Numbered from the stretch's first letter, positions 7,762-17,357 are shown. The stretch is 64,000 nt of DNA from an uncultured Dehalococcoidia bacterium (GCA_958296115.1 OY282442.1:1966943-2030942), one strand, 5' to 3'. Program-made: numbers and translations. Notes: generated by a model not told the origin, from the letters alone.

Positions 7762-10700
7762 ATGGAAAAGCCATTCGCAAACGCCATCAGGGTTGCGCTG
7801 ATCCTGGCGCTCCTGGCTCCCCTGGTAGTCATGTCGGAGCCGCTCCCCTCGCTGTTCTTCCCGTACATCGTAGGGAAGGCGCTATACACCAGGCTCCTGA
7901 TAGAGGTCGCGCTTGTCCTCTGGCTGGCGCTTGCGTTCTGGTATCCGTCCTACCGCCCGCCAAGGTCTTGGCTCCTCGCCGCATTCGCAGTCTATGTCTT
8001 GATAGCCCTCCTGGCCTCACTGACGGGAGTCAGCGCCCAGCGCAGCATCTGGTCCACTTACGAGCGTATGCAGGGCTGGATAGACCTGGCTCACTGGCTG
8101 GCGTTCGCAGTCGTGGCCGTCTCGGTATTCCGTTCCTTCCGCGACTGGCGGACCATCCTCAACATCAACCTCGCCGTAGGACTCGTACTCGGGCTGCTGG
8201 GCCTCGCCGAGATGAACGACCTCAACCTACTCTCCTACTTGGAGAAAACCGGCAGGCTCAATATCACCTTCGGGAATCCGACCTTCGTCGGGGCGTACAT
8301 GCTCGTCAACGCCCTGATGGCCGCGGCGTTTCTGGCGCATTCGCTCTCGACCCCTAAGCCCTCGGTCCCCGAGCGCTCGCGGAGGGCGGAGCGGGCAAGA
8401 AGAAGGACCCAGGCGCGGTCTTCACCACAGCCCCCCATCTCGCTCGTGACACTGATGCGCGTCTTCTGGGTCGTGGTTATCGCGCTCGACCTCGTGATGG
8501 TGTACCAGAGCGGCACGAGGGGCGCCGTCCTTGGCCTGGCGGCCGCATTGGCGCTCTTCCTGGTAGCCTATGCCTTGTGGGGCAAGCTGAGGCGCGTGAG
8601 AATCGCGGCTATTGCGCTCGCAGTCTTCCTGGTCCTATTGGTCGCGCTGGTCCCCGCGTTCTTGGCAGTGCGGGACACCGAGACTTTCAGGAACCTGGTG
8701 GGGTCCAACACGACGCTGTCGCGCCTTGCCTCGATAGGCCCAGACGACTCGAGCGTACGCTCTCGAATAAACTCGGCGACCGTGGGGTTCAACGGGTTCA
8801 CGGAGAGGCCGCTCCTGGGCTGGGGCCCCGATAACTACACGGCAGCTTACGACAGGCATCTCACGGCGCGCGCCGTGGCCTACTCCACCGAATCGTTCGA
8901 CCAGGCGCACAACAAGGTCATAGAGGAGCTGGTCACCAAGGGGCTGCTGGGCTTGGCGGGCTACCTGGCGATATGGCTCGTCCTGGCGTGGATTCTAATT
9001 AGGAGGATCAGGGACCTCCGGCCTGACGCTCAGCTATTCACGATGCTCATCGGGGCGGCCCTCGCGGGCTACTTCATCCAGAACCTGGCCCTGTTCGACA
9101 CTCCGGGAACCGCCGTGCAGCTATACCTGCTGTTAGGGTTCGCGCTCTACCTCGAGACGACCCCGACCGAGTCCGCTTTCGATCCGGCCTACGTCCGCGA
9201 AGCAGTCCCCGGAAAGCTGGACCGCTTCGAATTCCTCAAGAGCAAACCGGCGCGGCGCATGGCATTGGCCGCGTCGGGCGTCATAGGGCTGGCGCTTATC
9301 TATTTCATGGTCGCAGGTCCATATGCCGGCGCCCAGTTCACCTTCCTGGCCCTGGGCGAGGACCATACGGCGGCCGAGCGCATCGACCGTTTCGAAGACG
9401 CAATCAACGCCGCCCCTGGGCTGGCGAACTACCCGCGCCGATTCATGATCACAGAACTGGGCAACGGTTGGGGAAGCATGAGCGGCGAGGATCGGCTCGC
9501 CGCCCTCGAGGTGGCCAAGAGGGAGGGGGAAGCCGCGCTCGAAGTCGAGCCGATGGAGTGGCGGATACACGAAGGACTGGTGAAAATCTACCACCTCGCG
9601 GCCTACGCCGACCCAGGCTATGCAGAGCAGGCCCGCCTACACACTGATGAGGCGCTCAAGATCGCGCCGGAGAGAATCGAGGTCCAGCAGCTCTTGGTCT
9701 GGCAGAGCTTCGTCGAGGGCGACCAGAATACAGCCATCAATATCATAGACGACTACCTGGAACGGAACGCCGAAGTCCTAGAGGGCTCGAGTGTACTCGG
9801 AACACTCACAGATCTGAGAGGAAGGGTCGGCTCTGCCAGCCTGTCGCCCATCCCAACGACCATTGCGATCGGCGAGACTCGGAGCTTCACGCTCTCGACT
9901 ACCGTCACGGACGATCCGGGCGTCTGGGTCGGTGTCAACTACGACGGCGAAGACAACCTCACAAGACACGGGTGCCCAGGCGTCCGCAACGATGGTGGAA
10001 GGCGTGTTGACGGCGCAGAGATCGCCATCACCGGCTGCAAACCGGGAACCGCAAGGGTGCGGCTGTTCAGAAATGGCACGCCTATGATGCTCGCTGAATA
10101 CTCGGTGAAGGTCACCGGGTCCGTCAGCCTGTCACCCATCCCAACGTCCATAGCAGTCGGCGAGACTCGGACCTTCAGGCTCTCGACTACCGTCCCGGAC
10201 GATCCGGGCGTCTGGGTCGGTGTCAACTACGACGGCGAAGACAACCTCGCAAGAGGCGGCGAAGACAACCTCACAAGAGGCGGATGCACAGGCCGTGGCA
10301 ACGATGGTCGAGCGCACGGTGACGGCGCAGAGATCGTCATCACAGGATGCAAACCGGGAACCGCAAGGGTGCGGCTGTTCAGAGACGGCACGGGAATAAT
10401 GCTCGCTGAATACTCAGTGAAGGTCACCGGGCTCGTCAGCCTGTCACCCATCCCAACGTCCATAGCAGTCGGCGAGACTCAGACCTTCACGCTCTCGACT
10501 ATCCTCCCGGACGATCCGGGCGTCTGGGTCGGTGTCAACTACGACGGCGAAGACAATCTTACCAGAGGCGGATGCCCAGGCGTCGGCGACGATGGTCGAG
10601 CGCACGGTGACGGCGCAGAGGTCGCCATCACAGGATGCAAACCGGGAACCGCAAGAGTGCGGCTGTTCAGAAACGGCTCGCCTATAATGCTCGCTGAATA

Positions 10701-11298
10701 CTCGGTGAAGGTCTTCACCGGGCCCGCCAGCCTATTACCCATCCCAACGTCCATAGCGCTCGGCGAGACTCGGAGCTTCACGCTCTTGACTACCGTCCCG
10801 GACGATCCGGGCGTCTGGGTCGGTGTCAACTACGACGGCGAAGACAACCTTGCAAGAGGTGGGTGCCCAGGCGTCCGCAACGATGGTGGAAGGATTGCTG
10901 ACGGCGCGGAGGTCGCCATCACAGGATGCAAACCGGGAACCGCGAGGGTGCGGCTGTTCAGGAGCGGCTCGTCTATAATGCTTGCTGAATACTCGGTGAA
11001 GGTCATTGAGTCCTCCAGCCTGTCACCCATCCCAACGTCCATAGCAGTCGGCGAGACTCGGAGCTTCACGCTCTCGACCACCCTTCCGGGCGATCCGGGC
11101 GTCTGGGTCGGTGTCAACTACGACGGCGAAGACAACCTCGCAAGAGGCGGGTGCCCAGGCCGCGCCAACGATGGCCGACCGCACGTTGACGGCGCGGAGG
11201 TCGCCATCACAGGCTGCAAACCGGGAACCGCAAGGGTGCGGCTGTTCAGACACCGCTCGCATATAATGCTCGCTGAATACTCCGTGACAGTTGAGTAG
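7762..11298 (+). CDS. O-antigen-ligase-like membrane protein with five tandem C-terminal repeats
   Basis: The 1178-residue protein has three parts. Residues 1 to about 470 form a Wzy_C/O-antigen-ligase-type membrane domain with about 12 hydrophobic segments, including QSGTRGAVLGLAAALALF and a large periplasmic loop containing GWGPDNY. About 470-690 is one more membrane segment and a helical, TPR-like region. From 693 to the end are five copies of a 93-104-residue beta-rich unit opening SLSPIPTSIAVGETR and containing two Cys (GGCPG and TGCKPG), so each unit may hold a disulfide outside the cell. The protein probably polymerises or ligates surface glycan. It is followed by the GDP-mannose gene manC. 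The repeat region is unusual for this family. Confidence 0.8.
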   Translation: MEKPFANAIRVALILALLAPLVVMSEPLPSLFFPYIVGKALYTRLLIEVALVLWLALAFWYPSYRPPRSWLLAAFAVYVLIALLASLTGVSAQRSIWSTYERMQGWIDLAHWLAFAVVAVSVFRSFRDWRTILNINLAVGLVLGLLGLAEMNDLNLLSYLEKTGRLNITFGNPTFVGAYMLVNALMAAAFLAHSLSTPKPSVPERSRRAERARRRTQARSSPQPPISLVTLMRVFWVVVIALDLVMVYQSGTRGAVLGLAAALALFLVAYALWGKLRRVRIAAIALAVFLVLLVALVPAFLAVRDTETFRNLVGSNTTLSRLASIGPDDSSVRSRINSATVGFNGFTERPLLGWGPDNYTAAYDRHLTARAVAYSTESFDQAHNKVIEELVTKGLLGLAGYLAIWLVLAWILIRRIRDLRPDAQLFTMLIGAALAGYFIQNLALFDTPGTAVQLYLLLGFALYLETTPTESAFDPAYVREAVPGKLDRFEFLKSKPARRMALAASGVIGLALIYFMVAGPYAGAQFTFLALGEDHTAAERIDRFEDAINAAPGLANYPRRFMITELGNGWGSMSGEDRLAALEVAKREGEAALEVEPMEWRIHEGLVKIYHLAAYADPGYAEQARLHTDEALKIAPERIEVQQLLVWQSFVEGDQNTAINIIDDYLERNAEVLEGSSVLGTLTDLRGRVGSASLSPIPTTIAIGETRSFTLSTTVTDDPGVWVGVNYDGEDNLTRHGCPGVRNDGGRRVDGAEIAITGCKPGTARVRLFRNGTPMMLAEYSVKVTGSVSLSPIPTSIAVGETRTFRLSTTVPDDPGVWVGVNYDGEDNLARGGEDNLTRGGCTGRGNDGRAHGDGAEIVITGCKPGTARVRLFRDGTGIMLAEYSVKVTGLVSLSPIPTSIAVGETQTFTLSTILPDDPGVWVGVNYDGEDNLTRGGCPGVGDDGRAHGDGAEVAITGCKPGTARVRLFRNGSPIMLAEYSVKVFTGPASLLPIPTSIALGETRSFTLLTTVPDDPGVWVGVNYDGEDNLARGGCPGVRNDGGRIADGAEVAITGCKPGTARVRLFRSGSSIMLAEYSVKVIESSSLSPIPTSIAVGETRSFTLSTTLPGDPGVWVGVNYDGEDNLARGGCPGRANDGRPHVDGAEVAITGCKPGTARVRLFRHRSHIMLAEYSVTVE
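9838..11295 (+). repeat. Five tandem in-frame repeats of about 288 bases
   Basis: Units begin at AGC codons at 9838, 10126, 10438, 10729 and 11017, with lengths 288, 312, 291, 288 and 279 bases. Copies are very similar at DNA level, for example in the stretch encoding GVWVGVNYDGEDNL. The second unit is longer because GGEDNL(A/T)R is itself duplicated (24 bases). This suggests recent expansion by recombination or slippage. Confidence 0.92.
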
Positions 11299-11336
11299 CG
11301 CCTCTTGTCCATGATTCCCAATTCGCGGAAAAGACC

Positions 11337-12788
11337 GTGAGGATACACCCCGTAATACTCTCCGGCGGCGCAGGGACACGCCTCTGGCCCTTGTCCCGCC
11401 GACACATGCCCAAGCAGTTCCTGCCGCTGGTCGGTGAAGGCGCCATGTTCCAGCAGACGCTGCGCCGGCTGGAGACCCTTGACGCAGCTCCCCCGGTGGT
11501 CGTCTGCAACGAGGCGCACCGCTTCCTCGTCCTCGACCAGGCCCGCGAGCCCGGCTACGAGCTGGCGGACGTCGTGATAGAGCCCGTCGCGCGCAACACC
11601 GCCCCAGCGCTCACCCTGGCCGCGCTGAACCTCGCAAGCGCCGACCCAGATCCCATGATGCTCGTCCTGCCTGCCGACCACCTGATAGCCGACACGTCGG
11701 CGTTCCATGAGGCCGTCCAGGGCGCAGAAGCGCTTGCGCGAGACGGACTCATCGTCACGTTCGGCGTCCCTCCGACCACGCCGCACACAGGATACGGATA
11801 CATCAGGAAGGGTGACCGGCTGGACAACGGATTTGCAGTATCCGAGTTCGTCGAGAAGCCCGACGCCGACAACGCCGCAAGGTTCGCCGCGTCCCAGCAA
11901 TGGCTCTGGAACAGCGGCATGTTCATGCTGCAAGCATCCGTATGGCTCACGCAAATCGGCTTACACCGCCCCGACATCCTGGCGGCGTGCAGCTCCGCAC
12001 ACTCGAACGGCCACAGGGACGGCCCCTTCTACAGGCCAGGATCCGCCGACCTCATCGGATGTCCCAGCGAGTCCATAGACTACGCCGTCATGGAGGCCGC
12101 CGCCGTCATGAGGAGCGGCGCTCCTGGCAGCGCCTTCGCCGGATGCGCCGTCGTAGAGCTGGACGCGGGGTGGTCCGACGTGGGAGCGTGGTCCGCCCTC
12201 TGGGACCGGCAGCAAGGCGACGAGATGGGAAACGTCAAGCGCGGCGACGTGTACACACACTCGACCGAGAACACACTGCTCATATCGCAGCATCGCCTCC
12301 TCGCCGCGGTGGGCGTCAGCGGCCTCGCCGTCGTGGAGACGCCCGACGCCGTCCTAGTCGCCGACAAGAGCAAGGCGCAGGACGTCAAGCAGATAGTCGA
12401 GCGGCTCGAACAGGATGGACGCGCCGAGAGCGTCAGCCACCGCCGAGTCCACAGGCCATGGGGCGCTTACGAAATCCTCGATTCCGGCCCGGGCTTCCAG
12501 GTCAAGCGGCTCTCGGTACACCCCGGCGCTTCGACCTCCCTGCAGATGCACCGCCGAAGGGCCGAGCACTGGGTCGTCGTCACGGGCGTCGCCAGGGTAA
12601 CGCGCGGCGACGACGTTTTGCTGATGAGTGAGAACGAGTCCACCTTCGTGGGCATCGGAATCAAGCATCGCATACAGAACCCCGGCGATACCCTGCTCGA
12701 GATAATCGAGGTGCAGACGGGCGAATATCTCGGCGAGGATGACATCGTGCGGTTCCAAGACGAGTACAACCGCGCCAGCGACGAGTAG
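11337..12788 (+). CDS. manC: Mannose-1-phosphate guanylyltransferase / mannose-6-phosphate isomerase
   Basis: The 483-residue bifunctional enzyme is of the ManC/AlgA/CpsB type and starts at GTG 11337. The N-terminal nucleotidyltransferase domain opens PVILSGGAGTRLWPLSR, the family's pyrophosphorylase signature. The sugar-binding FVEKP is near 170 and WNSGMF near 195. After residue 350 the C-terminal type II isomerase domain begins, with RPWGAYEIL, the cupin motif HPGASTSLQMHRRRAEHW, and a closing EVQTGEYLGEDDIVR. It makes GDP-mannose from mannose-1-phosphate and interconverts fructose-6- and mannose-6-phosphate, supplying surface glycan synthesis. It lies 38 bases after the O-antigen-ligase-like gene, which fits that role. 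Confidence 0.95.
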   Translation: MRIHPVILSGGAGTRLWPLSRRHMPKQFLPLVGEGAMFQQTLRRLETLDAAPPVVVCNEAHRFLVLDQAREPGYELADVVIEPVARNTAPALTLAALNLASADPDPMMLVLPADHLIADTSAFHEAVQGAEALARDGLIVTFGVPPTTPHTGYGYIRKGDRLDNGFAVSEFVEKPDADNAARFAASQQWLWNSGMFMLQASVWLTQIGLHRPDILAACSSAHSNGHRDGPFYRPGSADLIGCPSESIDYAVMEAAAVMRSGAPGSAFAGCAVVELDAGWSDVGAWSALWDRQQGDEMGNVKRGDVYTHSTENTLLISQHRLLAAVGVSGLAVVETPDAVLVADKSKAQDVKQIVERLEQDGRAESVSHRRVHRPWGAYEILDSGPGFQVKRLSVHPGASTSLQMHRRRAEHWVVVTGVARVTRGDDVLLMSENESTFVGIGIKHRIQNPGDTLLEIIEVQTGEYLGEDDIVRFQDEYNRASDE

Positions 12789-12805
12789 CGACCATTGTCT
12801 TACGC

Positions 12806-12834
12806 TTGACGCGAATAGATTGGCGTAGTAACAT
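12806..12834 (+). promoter_or_regulatory. Sigma-70-type promoter of the marR-ABC exporter unit
   Basis: TTGACG (12806-12811) and TAACAT (12829-12834) are separated by 17 bases and lie 28 bases before the ATG at 12862. The spacing is ideal and four of six -10 bases match consensus. Confidence 0.6.
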
Positions 12835-12858
12835 ATTTCGAGTGATGCGAATAATTGG
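12811..12858 (+). promoter_or_regulatory. Direct repeat flanking the -10 box, possible MarR operator
   Basis: GCGAATAGATTGG (12811-12823) and GCGAATAATTGG (12847-12858) are near-identical copies 36 bases apart. One lies in the spacer between -35 and -10, the other just before the start codon. Their position is right for autorepression by the adjacent MarR protein, which is inferred. Confidence 0.4.
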
Positions 12859-12861
12859 ACC

Positions 12862-13323
12862 ATGGCAACACATTCCCGCGAAGATCTGGTGGAGGATCTA
12901 ATCAAGCACATGGAACGTATGCAGGCGCATACGCGAGCCCGGCTGTCGCCCGCGTGGTCCGGCCTGGACCTGACCATGCCGCAGACCAAGACGCTGTTCT
13001 ATCTGGCCGACGGACCCCGCCGGATGAGCGATGTCTCTGCGCGGCTCGGCGTCGGAATGCCGGCCGCCACGAGCATGATCGACCGCCTGTTCAGCAAGGG
13101 GCTGGTCGAGCGAGGCCCGGACCCGTCGGACAGGCGCGCCGTGGTCTGCTCCCTGACCCCGGCGGGAAGAGACGCCGTGGACCGATTCTGGCGGCTCGGT
13201 CGAACCAGGACCGAAGCCCTCGCCGCTGTACTGACCACCGAAGAGCTCGAGATAGTCGTCCCCGCAATGGAGATCATGGCCGACGCCGTCCGAAGAAGGG
13301 AAGCGGGAGCCGGCGGGGAGTGA
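12862..13323 (+). CDS. MarR-family transcriptional regulator
   Basis: The 153-residue protein has the MarR winged-helix pattern: LTMPQTKTLFYLAD before the recognition helix, ARLGVGMPAATSMIDRLFSKGLVER as the helix-turn-helix, and DPSDRRAVVCSLTPAG as the wing with its conserved DxRxxxxxLT core. Dimerisation helices flank it. It lies four bases upstream of two ABC exporter genes, the standard arrangement in which a MarR protein represses a drug or metabolite efflux pump until its ligand is bound. A sigma-70-type promoter and direct repeats just upstream support autoregulation. The ligand is unknown. Confidence 0.93.
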   Translation: MATHSREDLVEDLIKHMERMQAHTRARLSPAWSGLDLTMPQTKTLFYLADGPRRMSDVSARLGVGMPAATSMIDRLFSKGLVERGPDPSDRRAVVCSLTPAGRDAVDRFWRLGRTRTEALAAVLTTEELEIVVPAMEIMADAVRRREAGAGGE

Positions 13324-13327
13324 CCTC

Positions 13328-15106
13328 ATGAGAGTGGCGCTGCGCCTTACCAAGTACGCATTCCGGCACAAGTGGCATCTGATAGGAGCGTACCTCGCCA
13401 TGCTCGCCTCCACCCTCGCGGCGATGGTCATCCCCAGGATGCTCGGAAGCGCCATAGACGAGGCTCTCGCCAGCGGCCTGCAGAGCCGGCTCCTGGCGCT
13501 CGCCGCCGTCATACTCCTATTCAGCGCCCTCAGAGGCGTCTTCTCCTACGCGCAGCGCTACCTATCCGAGTCCCTCTCCCAAAAGAGCGCCTACGACCTG
13601 CGGAACGACTTCTTCAGGAAGCTCCAGAGCATGAGCTTCAGCTTCTTCGACCGGGAGCAGACCGGCAACCTCATGTCCAAGGCCACACAGGACGTCGAGG
13701 CGGTCCGCATGTTCATCAGCATGGGAATGGTGCGCGGCCTCTCCATCTTCGTGATGCTCGGAGCCGTGGGCGGCCTCATGGTTGCGACCAACTGGCGGCT
13801 CGCTATCGTCAGCATGGCATTCGTGCCCCTGGTCCTCTGGAGAGCGCTCGCCATGTCCCGAGTCCTCCGGCCGACCTGGATGAAGGTCCAGGCCGAGACC
13901 GGGGCCATGACCACCACGCTCCAGGAAAACCTGGCGGGCATGAAGGTCGTCAAGGCGTTCGGGGCGCGCGGCTTCGAGGAGGCCAAGTTCAACGCCAAGG
14001 CCGATTCGGTGGCGAAGCTCACCTACTCGGCGACCCGGCTATTCGCCTCTCAGGGCTCCCTGATGACCTTCATATTCACCGCCGCCACTGGCGCGATCCT
14101 CTGGTACGGCGGACGCGAGGTCGTAGCCGAGCGACTTACCCCCGGCGACCTCGCCGCCTTCATCCTCTACATGGGCCTGCTCGGTATGCCCATACGGATG
14201 ATCGGCTGGATGGTGAACACCGTTTCCAGGGCGGCGTCGGCCGGGCAGAGGCTCTACGACGTGCTCGACGCGGAATCGCCCGTCACCGAAAAGCCGAACG
14301 CGAAGCCGCTGCGCCGCGTCGCAGGGCGGGTTGCCTTCAGGAACGTGTCTGTCAGCTACGACGAGGCTGAAAGCGCCGTCCGGAATATCGACTTCGACGT
14401 GAAGCCCGGCCAGATGGTCGCGCTCCTCGGAGGGCCCGGCTCTGGCAAGAGCACCATCGCCCACGTCATACCCCGCTTCTACGACGTCTCCGAAGGCGGC
14501 ATCTCCATAGACGGCGCCGACGTGAGGGAGGTTACGCTCGCCTCGCTCAGGAAGAACGTCGGCATCGTCATGCAGGACGTGTTCGTATTCTCCGCCACCA
14601 TCAGGGACAACATCGCATACGGCCTCGACGAGGTGAGCCACGACGAGGTCGTCAGAGCCGCAAAGATAGCCCAGCTCCACGACTTCATTGAGGAGTTGCC
14701 CGACGGCTACGACTCCTGGGTGGGCGAGCGTGGAATCACCCTGTCAGGCGGCCAGCGCCAGAGGCTCGCCATCGCCAGGACCATTCTGCTCGACCCGCCC
14801 ATCCTGATACTCGACGATTCCACCTCGAGCGTGGACATGGCTACCGAGCGCAGGCTGCAGGAGGCCTTGGAGCAGGTCGTGAAGGGACGCACCACCTTCG
14901 TTATAGCCCACCGACTCTCCACAGTCCGCAGCGCCGACCTCATACTCGTCCTCGAAGACGGCCAGATAGTCGAGCGCGGAACACACACCCAGCTGCTCGA
15001 CCTCGGCGGGTTTTATCGCAGCATCTACGACATGCAGCTACGACCGCAGGAGGGCGGCGCGGCCCCTGTTGCCGCCCTGTCCCCGGCGGCCGGAGGTGGC
15101 GCGTAA
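13328..15106 (+). CDS. ABC exporter half-transporter with a degenerate catalytic site (first subunit)
   Basis: This 592-residue type IV ABC exporter half-transporter has six membrane helices in residues 1-310, then a nucleotide-binding domain. Walker A is GGPGSGKST (368-376), the signature LSGGQRQR starts at 472, and Walker B reads LILDDSTSSVD, with Asp497 in place of the catalytic Glu. This substitution is the hallmark of the degenerate subunit in heterodimeric exporters such as TM287/288 and LmrCD. Its stop overlaps the start of the next gene (TAATG), whose product is the expected partner. Substrate may be a drug, lipid or peptide. Confidence 0.92.
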   Translation: MRVALRLTKYAFRHKWHLIGAYLAMLASTLAAMVIPRMLGSAIDEALASGLQSRLLALAAVILLFSALRGVFSYAQRYLSESLSQKSAYDLRNDFFRKLQSMSFSFFDREQTGNLMSKATQDVEAVRMFISMGMVRGLSIFVMLGAVGGLMVATNWRLAIVSMAFVPLVLWRALAMSRVLRPTWMKVQAETGAMTTTLQENLAGMKVVKAFGARGFEEAKFNAKADSVAKLTYSATRLFASQGSLMTFIFTAATGAILWYGGREVVAERLTPGDLAAFILYMGLLGMPIRMIGWMVNTVSRAASAGQRLYDVLDAESPVTEKPNAKPLRRVAGRVAFRNVSVSYDEAESAVRNIDFDVKPGQMVALLGGPGSGKSTIAHVIPRFYDVSEGGISIDGADVREVTLASLRKNVGIVMQDVFVFSATIRDNIAYGLDEVSHDEVVRAAKIAQLHDFIEELPDGYDSWVGERGITLSGGQRQRLAIARTILLDPPILILDDSTSSVDMATERRLQEALEQVVKGRTTFVIAHRLSTVRSADLILVLEDGQIVERGTHTQLLDLGGFYRSIYDMQLRPQEGGAAPVAALSPAAGGGA

Positions 15107-17298
15107 TGTACGGCAGCTTCGGCGGCGGCAGCTGGATGACGCGCGGCGGCGGGCGCGGCATGGGCGGCAGACTCGGCTTGGACCAGGAAAACGAAGAAGG
15201 CCAGGTCTATGACCACGCCGTCGTGCTGCGGCTCTTCAAGTACCTCCGGCCCCATCGGGCCCGCCTAGCCCTCACGATTGCCGCCATCATGGTCTATACC
15301 GTGACCGTGGTCGCCCTGCCGTGGATGGTGGCCTTGATAATAGACGACTACGTGCGCGAGGGGGACATCGCTGGGCTCAACGTCGTGGTCCCCATCTTCG
15401 TCGGCCTGGCGCTCCTCCAGTACGGCAGCCAGTACATCCACCTCAGGACGATGGCCTTCGTGGGACAGAAGGTCCTGTACTCCCTGCGCGTCGAGATGTT
15501 CCGCCACATCCAGCGCCTCTCCATGAGCTTCTACAACAAGAACGAAGTCGGGCGCGTCATGTCCAGGGTCCAGAACGACGTGCAGCAGCTGCAGGAATTC
15601 CTCTCCATCGTCATAGTTACTCTCGCGGACATACTCAGCCTCGGCGGCATCATCACGGCGATGGTCCTGATGAACGCCCGCCTGGCGGTCGTAACCCTCT
15701 CCATCATTCCCATCCTGTTCGTGATGATGGCCGTCTGGCAGAGGTTCGCGCGCAGGGCCTTTATGAGGGCGCGGCAGGCCATATCCGCCGTCAACGCCGG
15801 CCTCCAGGAGAACATATCCGGCGTCCGCGTCGTCCAGAGCATGAACCGCGAACGGGCCAACATCCGCTCCTTTGGGGCGGCAAACGCCGAGAACCTGGGA
15901 GCCAACCTGGAGGCTGGCCGACTCCAGGCCGTCCTGTTCCCCGCCGTCGAGTCCCTGTCCGCCCTCGGCCTCGCCCTCGTCATCTTCTTCGGCGGCTCCC
16001 TCGCCCTGGACGGCGCGATAGAAGTCGGCGTCCTCGTCGCGTTCGCCCTATACATCCAGCGCTTCTTCGAACCCGTCCTGAACCTCACCATGCAATACGG
16101 CTCCCTCCAGCGCGCTATGGCATCCGGCACGCGCATATTCGAGCTCATGGACGTAAAGCCAGACGTGGAGGACAAGCCCGACAGCAAAGACATCGGAACA
16201 GTCAGCGGGGATATACGCTTCGAGGGCGTCGGATTCCACTACGAGAAGAACGAGCCCGTACTCCATGACATAGACCTGCGCGTTACTGCAGGCCAGACCA
16301 TCGCCCTCGTGGGACCGACCGGCGCAGGCAAGACGACCATCGTCTCACTGCTCATGCGCTTCTACGACGTGACCACCGGGCGCGTCACCCTCGATGGCGT
16401 GGACATACGAAGCATCACCCTCGACTCCCTCTCTAGGCAGATGGCAATCGTCCCTCAGGAGCCGTACCTGTTCTCTGGAACCATCCGCGAGAACATACGC
16501 TACAACCGCGCGAGCGCCTCCGACGAGGACGTACAACGCGCCGCGGCCGCCGTCGGAGCCCACGGCTTCATCGTCAAGATGGAGAAGGGCTACGATACCC
16601 CGCTGCAAGAACGAGGCGGGAACCTCAGCGTCGGCCAGCGCCAGCTGATCAGCTTCGCCCGAGCGCTCGTCGCCGACCCCCGCATCCTACTGCTCGACGA
16701 AGCCACCGCAAACGTGGACACCTATACGGAAATGCTGATCCAGCAAGCCCTGAACGAGCTGCTCCGCGGCCGCACCGCCATCGTCATCGCCCACCGCCTA
16801 TCCACCATCAGGAACGCCGACCGAATCGTCGTCCTCGACCACGGCCGCATCGTAGAAGAAGGCAGGCACGCCGACCTGCTCGCGCTAGACGGTCTCTACG
16901 CCCGCCTCCACTCCTACTCCGCCGCCGGCGTGAGTGAGCCGCCAGCCCCTGCCGCGCCGTCCACCAACGGCAACCCAAGGCCCGTCAGCGCCGACGGCTC
17001 ATGGAGAATTACACTCGAATCGCCCAGGGGAACCCGTGAAGGGACCCTGGACCTGTCGGTCGACGGCTCGTCCATCAGCGGCACGTGGACGGGCGAGCGC
17101 GGCTCCCAAGACTTCTCTGGCGGAACCATCGAGGGCGCGAACCTGTCTTGGCAGGTGCGGATGTCAGGGCCGATGGGCCAGATGGAACTCAGCTTCTCAG
17201 GGGTTCTCGCCGACGGCGCCATAACCGGCGAAGTCCAGTTCGGCTCCTTCGGCAAGGGCAAGTTCCAAGCGACGCGGGCTGATGAGGCCGCCGTGTAG
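15106..17298 (+). CDS. ABC exporter half-transporter with extra C-terminal beta domain (second subunit)
   Basis: The 730-residue partner of the preceding exporter subunit has a Gly-rich N-terminal tail (MYGSFGGGSWMTRGGG), six membrane helices, then an NBD with Walker A GPTGAGKTT from 403, signature LSVGQRQL at 507 (Val instead of Gly) and Walker B LLLDEATANVD with the catalytic Glu at 532. Together the two subunits would form one competent and one degenerate ATP site, as in TM287/288. Unusually, a Pro/Ala linker follows at about 610 and a 95-residue domain fills 632-730. It is rich in G, S and alternating hydrophobics (SWRITLES, GTWTGERG, SGTITG-like strands) and resembles small beta-barrel modules found in secreted or lipid-binding proteins. 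Its role here is unknown. Confidence 0.9.
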   Translation: MYGSFGGGSWMTRGGGRGMGGRLGLDQENEEGQVYDHAVVLRLFKYLRPHRARLALTIAAIMVYTVTVVALPWMVALIIDDYVREGDIAGLNVVVPIFVGLALLQYGSQYIHLRTMAFVGQKVLYSLRVEMFRHIQRLSMSFYNKNEVGRVMSRVQNDVQQLQEFLSIVIVTLADILSLGGIITAMVLMNARLAVVTLSIIPILFVMMAVWQRFARRAFMRARQAISAVNAGLQENISGVRVVQSMNRERANIRSFGAANAENLGANLEAGRLQAVLFPAVESLSALGLALVIFFGGSLALDGAIEVGVLVAFALYIQRFFEPVLNLTMQYGSLQRAMASGTRIFELMDVKPDVEDKPDSKDIGTVSGDIRFEGVGFHYEKNEPVLHDIDLRVTAGQTIALVGPTGAGKTTIVSLLMRFYDVTTGRVTLDGVDIRSITLDSLSRQMAIVPQEPYLFSGTIRENIRYNRASASDEDVQRAAAAVGAHGFIVKMEKGYDTPLQERGGNLSVGQRQLISFARALVADPRILLLDEATANVDTYTEMLIQQALNELLRGRTAIVIAHRLSTIRNADRIVVLDHGRIVEEGRHADLLALDGLYARLHSYSAAGVSEPPAPAAPSTNGNPRPVSADGSWRITLESPRGTREGTLDLSVDGSSISGTWTGERGSQDFSGGTIEGANLSWQVRMSGPMGQMELSFSGVLADGAITGEVQFGSFGKGKFQATRADEAAV

Positions 17299-17357
17299 CT
17301 CGGCTCTGTTATAATGGCGCCGGCCCGGCAAGGCCCGCCAAGTTACTGGAGACCCGA

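Noticed and set aside
7382-7780. Minus-strand frame of 132 codons in the intergenic region before the O-antigen-ligase-like gene
   Set aside because: It overlaps both neighbours, has no ribosome-binding site and gives a Gly/Arg-rich translation. It is not a supported gene.
12898-13512. Minus-strand frame of 204 codons over the MarR gene
   Set aside because: It is the opposite-strand shadow of marR and the exporter start, with no family motif.
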